Positions 23,142 to 36,264 of a stretch of DNA of 64,000 nucleotides are shown piece after piece; position 1 is the stretch's first letter, and every line of letters starts with the position of its first letter. The DNA comes from Cerioporus squamosus (lineage: Eukaryota; Basidiomycota; Agaricomycetes; Polyporales; Polyporaceae): the NCBI GenBank assembly GCA_022592435.1, contig JABYQS010000009.1, forward strand, positions 62,001 through 126,000, read 5' to 3'. The translations under genes and the position numbers were made by a program. Under the pieces are notes generated by a model. The model saw only the letters and a list, made by a program, of their open reading frames with translations. It had not been told where the DNA came from and did not search any database.

Positions 23142-26083
23142 CTAGACCTTGAGCGGGCTCTCGCTCGAGTCCATGAAGCCCTCAGCCTTGAGCGCCGCGC
23201 TCGGGGCGTCGCCGTCAGGCAGGGGCTTCAGCTGCGCCGGGGTCGCGTCCCCGTTTGGCGGCGTCGGTGGCGGCGGGGGCGTCTCGCCACCACGAGAGCC
23301 GAGCGTTGACGAGGAGCCGTTGTAGGTATATGTGGGCGACTCGGGGTCGCTGGCGTGCTCCCCCTCCGCGTCCGGGTCGTGGTCGCCTTCGCCGCCGGAC
23401 TCATCGTCAATGTCGCCCATCTCGACATCGTGCTCGCTGAACGCACCCATCTCGTCAAGCTCCTGGAGCTGCTCTCGCAGACTCTTGGTCATGTCGAGGT
23501 TGATGGGCTGGCCGAGGCCGAACCCTGCGTTGTTCAGGAGCGAGCGGGCGTTGATGCCATGACCCTCGACGTCGTCGTCGTCGCTGTCGTCATCGTCATC
23601 GTCGTCTGGTACTGTGTTCAGAATGAGCGAGCCATCCCCGCCAAGGATGTTTGCGAATCCACCAAAGAGAGATGTTGGCGCGTTGTCCGACGTCGGGGTG
23701 CCGCCGTTCGCCCGATCCCGCTCCTCCCGCTCCTTCCGTTCTCGTTGCCTCTGCTCGTACGCCTCGCGTCTGACCTTGAACGACATGAGTCGGCTCGTGG
23801 AGTACAGCTGCGGCAGTGTTTCGGGTGTCTGGTATCCGTACTTGTTCTTCACCCTGTCCGTGACCCACTCGTACCACTCGTCCTGCGACTTGCCGTGGAG
23901 GATTGCGACAACCATGATGGTCATGTTGTCACAGCCGATGCCCGCACCGGTAGTGGTGTCGGGAGCCAGGCATAGTTCGCAGATCTCCTCGCATATTTGA
24001 GGCAGGCGCTTGCCCTGGGAGATGAGCAGGCGGACAACGTTCACCGCCTGTTGAGATGATAGGCAGTCCCAGATACCTGCGGAAGCTGTGAATACGAGCC
24101 ATATGTCCCAGCGCTGTATAGACGCACCATCGCACGCAATGATAAGGAACTCGTCCTCTGCGGTGATCTCGTGTTCGATGATCTCAGGATCAGACGTGAT
24201 GATCTGCGCCTCGGGACCAAGCGACGCGTTCTTCTTGTACTCGAAGTCGCCGAGCGCTCGTGCAAGGGCGAGATTACCTGCACAGAAGCTCAGGTGTGAG
24301 ACGAGCATATTAAACGATCCACGAACCATTGACACGACCGTACTCGATGTATCCGCCCGCAGCCACTATACGGTTCTTCTCCGCTACAGAGATGTATACG
24401 ATCAACAATCGTCCGACGTGAGGAGTTACGGGATACGTACTCTCATTCTGGGGCTTGTGGTCATAGCTGAGCGGCTTTGCCTCTCCCTTCACGCTAATTA
24501 CTGACCGCGAATCTCCAGCATTTGCCTACGAGATAAATCAACATATAACCACAGAAGCAGGCAATTGGTTACATACCACGAAGATCTTCCCGTCGTTAGT
24601 GACAAGGGCGGCCACAGCAGTGGCACCTGAAGCATCGCGGGAGAACTCAGGGTCTAAAGAGATATGGGTCGTTCAAATCAGACATTGGCAACATATCCCC
24701 GAGTAGCGTAGTGTACGCACTAGACCGCATGTCCGCGTCCGTCCCGATAAATGCGTTCTTCAAGGCAGCAGCGTACTCCTTCTTCTTGTATGATTCATCT
24801 TGCAGGAGGCGCTTGTGGACATTCTGCCCAGCGTATCTTGCCACAGCAGAGCCTGGTGGAAAGGAGCGATGAGGGGAATGTGAGAGGACATGGTAACTTG
24901 AGACGTACCACCGTGGCCATCATAGACAGCGAAGAAGGTGTTGGGGTCTTTGGAGTCTTCATCCAGGCTCAAGATTGCAGTGTGCGCATCCTCCATGGCT
25001 GCGCGGGATATAGTCAGTACCATTCTCAAGAGGCACTCGCATCAAAGACGGCGAAAACACTGGAGACTGCACTGGCCGCCACAGGCAATGCAATACGCCA
25101 CCCGAACGGCGACTCCCAAAGTGCACGGTAGTTCCTGACCAACGCGCAACATTCGCCCATGTATGCTGCGTTGATTGCAATAAACGTTTCGCGTTCGCTT
25201 CGGCAGGTAGAAAGGGGGGAGTGTTTCTCTGTAGGATCGGATATGCTGCACGTCGCTGCGAATCCCAACACGATGTACGGGGTACCGACACCGCTGTGGC
25301 TGCGAGAAGGGGCAGAGCTGCTGCGGATTTAAAGCCGTGGTGGTTGGTCTGCGGTGGCAGGCTAACGCTCCGGCGCATGGAGGCGTGCCCTAGTGACAGC
25401 TTCAGGATGCTTGGATCCACCGCCGCAACCGTATCAATCAATAAGCTTTGCAGACCCACTCCGCCAGAACTCTCCAAGGAGATAGTTCATAGTCGCTCGA
25501 GCCTTCACGGGACGCCAGATGGAAGTTCTGTCATGTCGCATCCGTATCCCGAGGGATCACACCGAGTCGGGGCGATCAGCACCTTGCTCGTCTCCCGAGC
25601 CAGTATGCCTGATATACCCATAGTCCCTGCGCGAACAACGTCTGGGGTATGTAGACCAACTGTCTGAACAGACAATGGCCCCACCGCGCACATTTATGCG
25701 ACATAACTGACCAACAATAGTCGATGTGATTATGGGGGAACACACCGACTCTACGGTTGTCGAAAGCTTGCCTCAGAGCCACCCCAAAAGCTCCGAGTAG
25801 ATAGAAAGAATACGATGCACACGCCCATAGCATCAATCACACAGCGAGTCGTGGAGCTCTTAAGCCTGACTGGCCGGAACGAAGCAAAGACGATGGATCC
25901 TCGAATATTAACTCCCGGGAAAAACGTCGTGGCAGTATGGAAGATGTGGCGGACGGATTCCAGGATGAATTGAGGACACAAGAATGACTACTCACTTATT
26001 CTCCATCCCTGCATCTCACTCACGCCGAAGTGGTACTTGTCATTTGCGCCCTGCTCGGTGCTCTTGTTTGTGGCTACGGGCAT
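23142..26083 (-). CDS. PP2C-type protein phosphatase, Ptc2/Ptc3-like
   Basis: Eight exons: 25996-26083, 24909-24998, 24721-24852, 24577-24653, 24441-24525, 24327-24383, 24128-24277 and 23142-24076; 537 aa. Metal-site motifs are all present: [58 protein letters not shown] and [10 protein letters not shown]. The tail carries RKEREER, a poly-Asp run at 23571-23607 and Ser/Pro-rich ends. Ptc2/3 dephosphorylate stress MAP kinases and DNA-damage kinases. Intron 1 is 997 bp, far longer than any other here. The usual MGQTLS myristoyl-type start of the family was not found; the modelled start MPVATNKS is tentative. Intron 24077-24127 is 51 nt without a stop, so retention would insert 17 residues next to the IACDG metal motif. 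Confidence 0.88.
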
Positions 26084-26829
26084 AAGCTGTTAATCTCAGG
26101 CTCGTCATCGTCTTCAAGACTCGATCCTACCCGGTATAGAGAGGGTTTGACCCTACAGCACACGCATGAATTACTCGCTCCACGGCGCGGCGGTGAAAAT
26201 CAATCACGCACCATCTTTCAGCGTCGTGCGGCCGTGTACGGGCGGTTGGTCGTCGAGGTTTGGGGCGAGGGCGTCGTCGCGAGCAGCGAGGTCGTCTGGC
26301 TGGAAGTAAGTCTAGCTTGGGGCGGGGTCGTGTGTGGTCTCGAGTCAGGGATCTGTTGACGGATGTTTGCGGAGCAAAATCTCTACTGCGTTCGCAGGTG
26401 GTGAGTCCCCAAATAGGCAACTTGGGCGTCCCAGCTCGTCCCCGCACGCCTTACCCCGCGCCCTAACCGCCGGAATCACCAGATAAGATAAAATCATCCC
26501 ACCACAGCTGACCCTGGTCAGCACTTTCTCAGTCGAGGACTCCGAGCTCAGATGCAGACAATAGCTAATCGAGTTACAACCTAATGCAATCTGTTCTTGA
26601 GCACAAGTCACAGCACACCTGACGGAAGAGATCGTTGCAAGGTTCGCGAACACCCACAGCTGGAGCTCTACATAGGATAGGTAGCATAAATCCGACAGCA
26701 CTGGCACCCGGACGAGTACACTACGGATACACCGATGACCGAAACGACGAAAGGACATACACGCTTACTGTGACCGCAGCGACGATAGCAATACTTCAAT
26801 ACATTACAGACCGAGCATCCCCCGCGCCG
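26084..26829. other. Intergenic region between PP2C (5') and the Scm3-motif gene (3')
   Basis: It holds the PP2C promoter, perhaps with an unmodelled first exon. No protein-family likeness was found in its ORFs. Confidence 0.35.
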
Positions 26830-29615
26830 TCAGTTCTTTCGTTTCGCAGACTTTGGCGTCTTGTTTGACCCCTTCGATCCGGCCAACGTCGAGCCAGCAG
26901 GGACACTCTTCTCGCGCTGAGACGGGGGCGCCGGAGTGCTCGCTCGCCGCAATGCCCGGCCGCGTGGGGGTCGCGGAGGCGGCTCGTCGTCGTCCGAGCT
27001 CACTTCCTCCTCTGGTTCTGGTTCTGGCTCGGGCTCGGGCTCGGCACGAGCCTTTCCCTTGCCCTTCGCCTTAGGCGTACTCGAAAGCGCAGCTCGCTTG
27101 GACGTGCTCGGGGTGTCACCGGGGAGATCCTGGGGGCGCTGCGGAGGAGTAGGCGGGAGCGGCTGGTTGTTCTCGTCCAACTTGAACGAGACCCGTCTGC
27201 CCCGCGAGCGGCTCCGCTGTCCCGGAGGTACGGAAGCCGGGCGCAGCGCTGGCGACGAGGTGGCAGGGGAGGAAGGGATGGGCGAAGAAGGCGGGAGTGT
27301 CCCGTTTGAGAACACGGGGTCGTAGGAGTACGGGTACGGATGCGGGTGGTGGGTCGGAGTGGAATACGTCGATGAGCGGGACGGGCCCGCTTCCGAAGCA
27401 AGGGAAGGCGTGTCGAACGGATGAGTGCGGTGTCGTTGGTGGCTCGGTGTATATGGTGGCCAGGGTGCAGGCGGGAATGGCAGGCCTGGCGGGTAGCCAG
27501 TACCCAGAGGTGGGGGCGCCGAGATCGCCCCAGATGCCATGAGATAGGACAGACTGTGCCATGCATGCGCGAACATGAGCTGCGCCTGTGGGGCAGGAAA
27601 CGGGGTAGCGTGTCGTTCATCTGGCTGATGACGGTGGGCACTCGCTGACGAGCGATTGTCGTGCCGGGGGGTATAGTGAGCAAACATGGGAGGCGGGTAT
27701 GAGTATGATGGCATGGATGGCGCAACGCTTGCCGGGCGTGCATGGCTGCGACCAGCGCGCCTGGAACCTTCGTTGTCTGCGCGGGTTTCTTCAGCATCGT
27801 CATATGACTCAACAGAGGTCGAAACCCACCGTCATCAACGTCAGAATGTACAGGGGAAGACGTGGGGGGAGGGATGTCCGAGGAGTACCCAGACTTCGAG
27901 GAACCCGAACGTGTCAGACGGTTGGGTCGAGCTGCGCTCAGAGGCAGAAATACAGGGTCGGGGGTGACAGGTCTTGCCGGGGAACTATCTGAGAGAGAAG
28001 ACAGTGATGACACTCTTCGACGCTTCGTACCTCTTGGAGGCGGCGGTGGTTGAGGAGAATCGGACTCTCGTGTCGAGACGCGGGGCTGAGATTGCGAGCG
28101 TCGACGTCTCGGGGTCTTCGGCGCACTCTCGACACTGGAGGATGGCTCAGGAGCCTCCTTTTCTTTGCCCTTGCCCTTCTTCTTCTTTGAGACAGGCGGG
28201 GACGGAGAAGAAGGTGGCTCAGGTACAGACGGCCGGACAGACTTAGCCTTCCCACTTGATCTCTTCGGAGGAAGGGTGATTACAACCTCGGGTTTGAGCC
28301 CTCTACCCTTCGTCGACATCTTCTTGACTCCTCTCGGTGGTCCAATCTTCAATGGAAGGTTCATTGTTGGCGGTGGTGGCAGAGGTATACCCTCCTCGTC
28401 GTCGCTCGGGGTACGCGGTCGTGGAGTATACCGTGCGCGAGGCTTGGGCAATTTCGGGCTAGGTGTCTCTGCAGGGGGAGGTGGTGGTTCATGGTCATGG
28501 ATGCTCGGCACGCTCTCGGCTGCAGATGACGATCGAGGAGGTGTAAGAAGTTGCAACGATTGTTGCTCTATCGCGGGATATTGTTCGATCTCTGGAGAGT
28601 TATTGCGCTTCTCGGCGAGGACAGGAACTTTGGATTTTGAGCGAGCACGGTTCTGAGGTTGAGGGGGACGCGACTTTGACCTACCGCGCTGCGGAGGTTT
28701 GGGTCTGGGTGGTGAAGGTATGGGCGATTCAGTGAGGTCGATGATGTCGTCGTCCACCGGGGGCGGGACAGAACGATGTCGAGGTAACGGCGTCTCGTCA
28801 AAGTCCCAAGCTGCGAACTCGTCCTCGGACAAGTCGTCGCCGGGAGTCTTGGGGGGAGGCCTGGATTTTCGACGCTGTGGTGAGGGTTTTGGACTTGGAA
28901 TACGGGGAGCTTCCTCCTGCTCCTCTTCCTTCTCGTCCTCTTCTAGTGGCGGTTCGCTTTCCACGTCTGGCTCCTGGTCGGGTGTAGCCTCGTCGTCCTC
29001 GTCTCCTTCCAATCCATACCGCTCCCTCATCTCCTTCTCCTTCTCCTCAAACTCTCTGAACATCTCCGCGTCGTCCGGGTTCGTCTGGTCGGCGGGTGGT
29101 ACGTACCATGTCTTGTACTCTTCTGGTACAGGGGGTACTGGCGGGCCAGAGATGAGATCGAGTTCGTCCGCAGACTCCTCTTCGTCCTCCTCCCCTGCAT
29201 TGTCATCATCTCCAGCCTGGCTGCTGGCTTCGTCCGTCGGAGCAATCATAGAGCCGATGGCGTATGTGCGTGTAATCGCGCGTGTAACTCCGCGATCCTT
29301 AAGAATGGATAGGTCGCGCAGGTCCACGATGTCATCTTCGTCTAACGGTTTGTGGTAGCGTTCCGCAAGCTGGTCCCATGTCCTGAACAGCCGGTCAAGA
29401 GACTCGATCCTCAGTCGCTCAGCATCCGAGATAGTTGCGGCGGAAGACGAACGCTGCACAGAGGACGAGGTAGATGGAGTAGCTGAGAGCCGCGGCCGTT
29501 TGGCTGCTGGGGGCCTGTCCCGTATCCGCGAGACGGGCGGGGACGCAGAGGGGGTGATGAGCGGGGGTCGGGGCGGCGGGGGCTTGTCGGCGGGGCGGGC
29601 GAACTGTGCGTCCAT
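26830..29615 (-). CDS. Large disordered nuclear-type protein with Scm3-like motif (uncharacterised)
   Basis: Two exons, 27830-29615 and 26830-27776, joined by a 53-bp intron (donor GTGGGT, acceptor CGCAG); 910 aa. The start is the first ATG in frame (MDAQFARP); a stop codon lies upstream. Residues ~74-110 form the only ordered block: LFRTWDQLAERYHKPLDEDD, then IVDLRDLSILKDRGV. This resembles the short Trp/Tyr-Gly...DEDDIVDL...DRG motif of the Scm3/HJURP centromere-histone chaperone family, but the match is short and I give it only as a lead. The rest is Pro/Ser/Lys/Arg/Glu-rich with basic patches, an IIDLTESP element like a SUMO-interaction motif, and repeated GluPro dipeptides near the C-terminus. 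Nuclear location is inferred from KRPR and KKKK stretches. Confidence 0.6.
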
Positions 29616-32600
29616 GGCGTCGAGGGCGAGCAGTTCACAGCAGCCACCGTGGTCGAAGTTGAGTTCCAAAACGGAAATCGCGCTTTATCGCATACTCAAC
29701 AAGCACGTGACTCAGGCGCGTCCTTCAGCGCGTCGCGTCGCGTCGGTGGCGCGCGCTGGTGAGTACCCGAGCGAGCTTCGCCACAAGACACAGAGTGGAG
29801 GACTTAGGAGTTTGAAGTTCCGCAAATTGAAGATCCTCGGGGCACGCCTCGGACTGCCTGCTCGGGTAGCGCATACGCACGGAGCATCTATCTACTCCGC
29901 TCGCGAAGAGGCGCAAATTATGTCGTCAAGCACTCTGCTGAGGGGACTGAGCAGCTCAGCGCACAATAGCGGTCGTGTGACACCCATATGCACGGGGCTC
30001 AGGGTTCTATGTCCAATCAACACACGTCGAACGCGATCATACAACAACAAGCGTGTCCTGCACGAGGCGCGCCACCGCAACCTGGCACACGACCTCAACA
30101 TTCCAAACTTGCACTCTTCCCCGTCGAAGTGAGCAGACACTCTTATCAAAACCACAGCAGGCCGTACAGAAATCGGGAAATCAGTTTGTGTTTCGCGGGG
30201 GTACTCAGGGTTCAATGAACGTCTCCAGTCCTCGCCCATCGATAAAGCTGGAGCCACTCACACGACTCCTGCTTTGTTTCCTCCGATAGGAAGGCGAAGC
30301 AAGGGAGCGTCGCAACGGTGCGCTGCTACCTCTCACCTTCATAGTCTTCGGCCACTAGTCATCCTGAACGGATCTGGCGCGATGTGCGCACCTGAACTTG
30401 CTGCCGAAAGCCCTGAGCGTCGTAACGTTAGGGTCTTGGGCATATGTCCACAGAGACTCCAGGTCTTGTCTTGAAGATGTAGCACCTCTATAGTGCACGC
30501 AATATGCACTTCCGAAGGGGTGCTCTGTGCGCATATGGTAGTCGGTATCCTGTAACGGCAGCCCCGTTGCACCATTATCCAGTCCTGGAGAATACGCACC
30601 TTATGCACCGGACGGTACTTCTGGAAGGGCCGCAACAGACTTCGACCACGAGCATCGCACATGTCCGGCAACATACAAGTGCCCTGACGTCGGAAATGAA
30701 AACAAGAAGAGTGCGTGTTCCAGAGCACAGTGACGTCTGCGCTGGTCATGGACGCACACACCTTCTCGGCCTGCCACAGTCCGCCAAAGCCGGTATCCTA
30801 TTCGGGATGTGTTGTGGCCTGTGGCAGGAGCGACCCAAGTGCAACAGTCCTCCGTGGAGGATCCAGAGCCCAGGCTGTGCCGGTGCTGCTCGAGGTAGAA
30901 GCTTGAGACATCATGAGACTGAGATTCATGAAGAACACACCCTGAGTTTCAACCGCTGCATGTCGTGACCCAATACGCCGATCGCAACGTTCTCGCTCTC
31001 CTTCACGATGGCCCCATTCACTTACGTGAAACATGACCAATGGTTTGTCCATGGTGGCCACAGCTGAGGCCGAGTAATCGCACGTTCGTGAGGATCCGAG
31101 TACTTGCCTCCTGAACACGGACGGTACATGCAGCTCATGTCGATGTCATCGGGATGGCAGCGAAAGAGGTGGGGAAGTCAGCTTGGTCCCGCTGTTCGAG
31201 ACTGGGGATGTGTCGCACAGGCCTCCATAACTTGGACGAGGGAGTGCATGCTAGTGCATGACGAAGGATTGCCCGGAGTTCAAGTTCACCGAACTTGGCC
31301 GGTGTCGTGACACTGAAAAAGCAGGTTATGAGAATTCTACCAGTTCGGAGGTGTGAACGGAGGATCCTCGCACCAAAGAGCTCCCATCTCATCTAATCGG
31401 ACGGTGCATGCGATAGATAACGGGGCCTAAGCCAGATAGTCCGTAAGCACTACCGGGACCACAGACGATCCTCGGCACCGTGTCACTTCCGACAAACGAA
31501 GACTGCGCCCCTACGCCGGGCGGGCCGCATACGTCTCGCGAAGATCCCAAGAACGTTCGAATGTTCACAAACTTGGAAGTGTCACCCACCTCCCGAGACC
31601 CACCCCGCGCGCGATGCTGGTGCCGGCCGCGGAGCTTCGACGTTCCCATCGACTCCTCCTTGGACATGCGCACATCACTAGGCTAGGCCATTTGTCGCAC
31701 TGCGGCGCGGTGCGCACAAGCGGAACCACAAGAACCGACGCGTTGCCTTGTGGAGTGGTTGGGATGTCCCTAGCCACCTTGGATGTAATGATCTGTGGCG
31801 GAGCGGGGCGAAGCCTCATGATTTGCGCTGGAAGTGGGATCATGGCTCTTCGATGGTCTGTTTGTCAGTTTCAATGAATTGCCGTCTGAAGGGACGGTCG
31901 AGAGCTGCCATAGGGTGGTCCCTTGCACCCTGGGAGATATGGGCGATTGTCTGCGCGGGAGGACCATCGCTTCCAGAGTGTTTCATGTTTTTCCGACAGG
32001 TTTGTAGCCTTCTGTGAATGCAAGCATGTCAGGTGCAACCAGTCACACGAGTAAGAGTCGGTAAGAACTGCAGCCCGTACGTAAGAAACTCGTGGTCCGT
32101 AGTTCAGATAGGCGGAAGCTACAGAAGCCGGCGGAAGTTGGAGAGGTTGTTACGCCACATATGTTCTGGACTTGGGAAGACGGACCTGAAAAAAATTCCT
32201 ACAGAGTCCATGGTCGTTTTGAATGACAAGAGTCGGACGAGGGATCCGTACGAGCCGACGAAGTATCGACGAGAGAAAGTCTAAGGCTTACTGGGCTGAG
32301 GCGCGGGCGTGAACTTGAACCGCCCAAAGAAGCAAGAGCGGCGGTGTGACAAACGTGGCGATCGCAGAGCGCGTCACACTTATGGGAACCACGCCACCGC
32401 TTGCAGGCGCGTGGTTTGCAACCGCACCTGCAGGCGGTTGCACCCCACGCTGCTGGGTCTCGGTCCACCATGGATAACTCTAACCTCTCGAAGCGGTTCA
32501 ACCCGAGCGACGACTCTTCTCGAATGCTCTGCATGCTCACCTGAGTGCTCGTCAACAAGCACATGCGGGTGCGCAAGACCCTGGAGCTTGGCGAACATCG

Positions 32601-32991
32601 AGTTGGCGTTCTCACCATGCCTGGACGCCGCCTCATTTCGCGGAGTAGCAGCGATCGCGGCCAGTGGGACACGCCGCAGACGTGTCCCCCACAGCGGCCA
32701 GTCCAGTGTTTTCATTCCGTCTCAGATCTGGCTTATCGTCCTCGTTTGGAGGATGCGGACGCCCCGCAGTTCTGCCGAAAGGCACCGCTCGAGCGAACTG
32801 CTTCCATCGGGACAGTGGGCGTTAGCTCGGCCAGCTCGTGTGATCATAGCTTGTGCGCATCCCAGATTCGCGATACTGCTTGCGGTCGTATATAAGCTGC
32901 CTTGTCTTCCTCGCCGACTACCTCACCACTTTCAGCTCTAGCATCGCATCCATCGGGATATCCTACACTCTCGAACTCGACCACCGTCGCC
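29616..32991. other. Gene-poor region (3.4 kb), no supported gene
   Basis: Near 29616-29700 it holds the promoter of the Scm3-motif gene. A 71-codon ATG frame at 29920-30132, Arg/Ser-rich with a presequence-like start (MSSSTLLRGLSSS), could be a small mitochondrial protein but has no support beyond that. From 30.3 to 32.3 kb both strands hold only short frames with odd composition, consistent with decayed or non-coding DNA. I saw no terminal repeats or transposase-like frame. Confidence 0.35.
32889..32896 (+). promoter_or_regulatory. TATA box of zinc-finger gene 1
   Basis: TATATAAG, 96-103 bp upstream of the ATG at 32992, followed by a pyrimidine-rich leader (ccttgtcttcctcgcc). Good spacing for a TATA-driven fungal gene. 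Confidence 0.6.
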
Positions 32992-34130
32992 ATGGCTTCC
33001 ACTTCTACTCGCACTACGAGCCTTCCTCGCCCGACCGTTAAGGTGAGACGCTATGACATCATCAGTCGTGTACACGGTCTCATTCCCTGCCGCACATGTC
33101 AGCGGTCAAACTATACCTGGCCCGGGGACTCGTCGTCGCGGAACCACTTTGAAGACTTCCTCAAGGAGCTTGGGTCAACCACCGAGATCGCACATCTGTG
33201 CTGCATCCCTCGTCCAAGTGAGTCTCTTGCGACGGCTGCTACCGGAGCCCCGACTAACTGGTCCATACAGATGGCCCGCCGTGTGCACACACCCAGCTGC
33301 GCAAGAGATCGACGTCTAACGTGGGATCCAAAGCAAGATCGTCTTCGAGAGCGGTCAGTGCGATCTGAGATCAGTCAGACAATACCACTCATGCCACCTG
33401 CAGGCCGACAAAGCTCGCGTGTCTGTCATCGAAAAGGAGGCCAGCCACACGGCGCTGACACGAGTCCCCGCGGCCAGAGATCAGGGGACGAACGATGTCC
33501 TCGCCGAAGGTCTCTGGTCAGCTCACGACTGGTATGCCAGTGTCCCTGAAGAGCCCGGCGCTCTCAGCCATGGACATCGAGAGCCACGATGCCTCAGCGA
33601 CTTACAACTACCTCTCCTCGGCCCGCGACTCCCTCCTATCCTTTATGAGCGGCATACCCATCGAGGAACGTCCGTCTCGTGCCCCAACTCGTACCTTCCG
33701 TGACCACTCTGTCGGCACCAGCGCCGGTGCCTCATCCAACTCGCGTGCCCCCTCGAAGGCTTCCCCTGGAAGCCGCCCACGGACTGTCTCCAGGGTCTCC
33801 GAGCAGCGCTCGCCCGTGCGCTTCTTCACTCGCGGTCGCTCTCCCAGCCCAACACCGTCCATCGACTCGGTCGACACTGCGTCCTCTTCCGAAGCGCCTG
33901 CCACCCCACGGACAAACTCGATCCTCGCGCACGAGCTGCCCGCGTCGAGCTCGCTTGAGGAGCTCGAGCGCACCTCGCGCTTTCGCGTCCCGGGCGTGTG
34001 CACATCGTGCAAGCGGGCCGGATCGAACTTCCCCAGTTGTGCGAAGTGTGGCGAGACGTGGTGCTCGCGTGAGTGCCGGGTGGGGACCGCGGGCACCCAC
34101 GCTTGCCACGGACGGATGGTCAGCGCATGA
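32992..34130 (+). CDS. MYND/HIT-like zinc-finger protein 1 (paralogue of the gene at 37254)
   Basis: Likely exons: 32992-33042, 33103-33217, 33271-33353, 33404-33418 and 33465-34130 (309 aa). The join in the middle is uncertain: keeping 33404 open to 33514 and using a 31-nt intron also restores frame. The N-terminus has SLP..(x)..YTWPGDSSS. The middle is Ser/Pro/Arg-rich and disordered. The C-terminus is a compact zinc finger: CTSCKRAGSNFPSCAKCGE, then TWCSRECR and HACHG, a C-x2-C/C-x2-C/C-x3-C/H-x2-C arrangement close to MYND and zf-HIT fingers. The same layout is found in the gene at 37254. MYND-type fingers usually bind Pro-rich peptides; no enzyme domain is attached. Function unknown. Confidence 0.65.
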
Positions 34131-36264
34131 GCGGTCGGATTCGCCACTGCCTGGCAGGAGGCGCCCCTGCGTTGAGTCTTGGAGGGTCGGACACTCAATA
34201 CACGATCTAGAAAGGCTGGTGATGTGCCCTGGTGACGGGCTCTCTGGGGCGAATGACAGTCCACTAGATAACCTATGACCATGTTGTATTGATACTTAGT
34301 CGCGGTTACCATGCAATTTAGGCATATGTACGTCTTCCTTATCATCGGGGAGCTAGCAAGACGGCGTCCGTGCAGGGATGCATGGAAGTGATCATGCAGC
34401 AGCATAGGACCTCCTCTCGAGGGTCGGCGAATTGCTTATCTGCCTCACGACAGCAACATGATAGGAGATGTGTCTGATGTGCATCTTCAGAATCCGAGCT
34501 GTCTGTTGGAATGCTGGTCGCGCGCGTGTGCTATTCTTCGAGTGTGTTAGCCTGGTGAAATGTCAGCCCATTCGTGATTACACAGAATTGTACCCAGAAC
34601 GGGGCCACTTATCACTGCGCCCATGAGTGACGTGATTGTCCCTGGGACCGACGTTTTTGTTCAACTTGGGTCTCAGTACTCAGTAAGGCTTGACCGCCTC
34701 GTACTACTCAGACTGACCTTTAATTTCGACGACAAATCAACATTATCCTTGAACGCAGCCTTACTCCCGCCAGGATGTTCATACAATAACACATCGTCCC
34801 GCACAACCTCGATCATGCCCGAGGACTAAACCACTGTGGGGTAGTCGGGGAATCATCGGACAGTCGGACCGTTCCTTCCCCATTGCCGTATCCGGTAACC
34901 ATACTGAACGCTCGCCTAACACGTGGCATGTTCCGATTCATCCTGCAACCCGCAACGTTACTTCGTCTCCGATGTACACCCATCGAATACTGGTACTTAT
35001 GTGCCTCAAGCCTCTGGCTCTTGTCGACGACATTCTTGGTTCGTTGGCCTGTATCAGACCGCAGCGGACTACAGTACAGAATGCACATCATGACAGACTG
35101 ACCCACTCCGAGAGTAGTCTGCCAGCGGTGTATCAGCAAGATTGATGTGGTTGTATTGCTTACCCACAGACCCAGCAAGAGGCCTCATTATGTTTCAAGC
35201 AAGACAAAGTATATGAACACTGGTTAGCTATCATCCGGATCGTTGACGTGATCGCCTTCTGTACTCGGCTTATCTCCGGTGCCCATGTTCAACTGTCTCA
35301 GACAATTTTTGGGATTCACAAGCGAGGCAAGCAGAAAGACTTGTGAGAAAGACAGGCTGCCAAATCGCCCTTACTGGCACCGACAAGAGCACGCGGGGAC
35401 GTGGCACCCCCTTCCGGACACTTTTAGGCTTCTGGACGTAGATCGTCGGATTAGAGTCAACTGCCAGCCTCGTGTCCAGGTCCGCGGGTATCACTGTCAA
35501 TGCTTGACGCCCAGCTGTCTGGCCATCGACGCGTGTCGCAAAGTTCAGTCGCTGTCTGATTGGTACTGCAGTGAATTCTAAACGTCGGACCGGGCGGGAA
35601 CTTGAAGGTCGCGTGCCGTGCGACGAGGCTTGTCGCAGGCTGGGCTGGGCTGCCTACGAGTTCTGAGCGAGTAGTTGTGGGTTGCATAGTTGACACCGCG
35701 GCAGTGGGTCGCTGAGTAGCCCGCCCTGGACGTCCGTCTGGGCCGTCGCATCACGATGCAGGCTGGTGGATTGCGTATCAGCTTTTGTCCGTACGCTTTC
35801 CTGAACATACTGTATATCAGGGCGACGGGGCCCCGCACCTGAAGCTTAAGGCTGGGAAAGGGTGTTCAGCCACTGTTCTGAGAAACTGAGTGGCCTACAT
35901 AATCGCCTGTCGTCCGATAATCTGCTGAGCGGCTCCCCGGTATCGAACCATCGTGACCTTGGGTAAGCTCAAGACCCCGAGCAGTGGAGACAGCGTGAGC
36001 GTATACGAGAGCAGGCCGTGATGGTTCGCGATACGGTCCACCTACAAGGAGTAATCGTGCTGCCACGTTCCTCTTGCGGGAGCGACGAGCCTGTCAGACG
36101 AGCATAATGGCAGAGGCGGATGCCGACCTCGAGCATGCGCATTGCAGGCAATTGCTACTCACTTGATCTCTATCGCTCGTTGATTTTACCTGGTCGTCGT
36201 CGGGTATCGAGGGCGGTTTGCTGCCCAATAGACCGCGGGCTCTTCAACCAAGAAGGCTGCGGCC
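34131..36264. other. Intergenic region between the zinc-finger paralogues, left part
   Basis: About 2.1 kb with only short frames on both strands. A tRNA-like word on the minus strand near 35935-35960 does not fold into a tRNA. No repeats, terminal inverted repeats or transposase-like frame were found. Confidence 0.35.

Noticed and set aside
24041..25477. Minus-strand frames inside the long PP2C intron as a nested gene
   Set aside because: Compositionally unlike protein and lacking any family motif; treated as intron sequence.
27000..27830. Long Arg/His/Pro-rich C-terminal extension of the minus-strand 889-codon frame
   Set aside because: Reading on past the donor at 27829 gives the wrong frame; splicing to 27776 yields the smooth Pro/Ser-rich continuation ending at 26830.
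29920..30132. Small Arg-rich protein of 71 codons with a presequence-like start
   Set aside because: No recognisable family, no splice context and weak promoter; mentioned only in the intergenic note.
35930..36010. tRNA-like word (reverse of TTCGATA) suggesting a minus-strand tRNA
   Set aside because: The flanking bases do not pair into a T-arm and no A-box or anticodon arm is found at the right distance.
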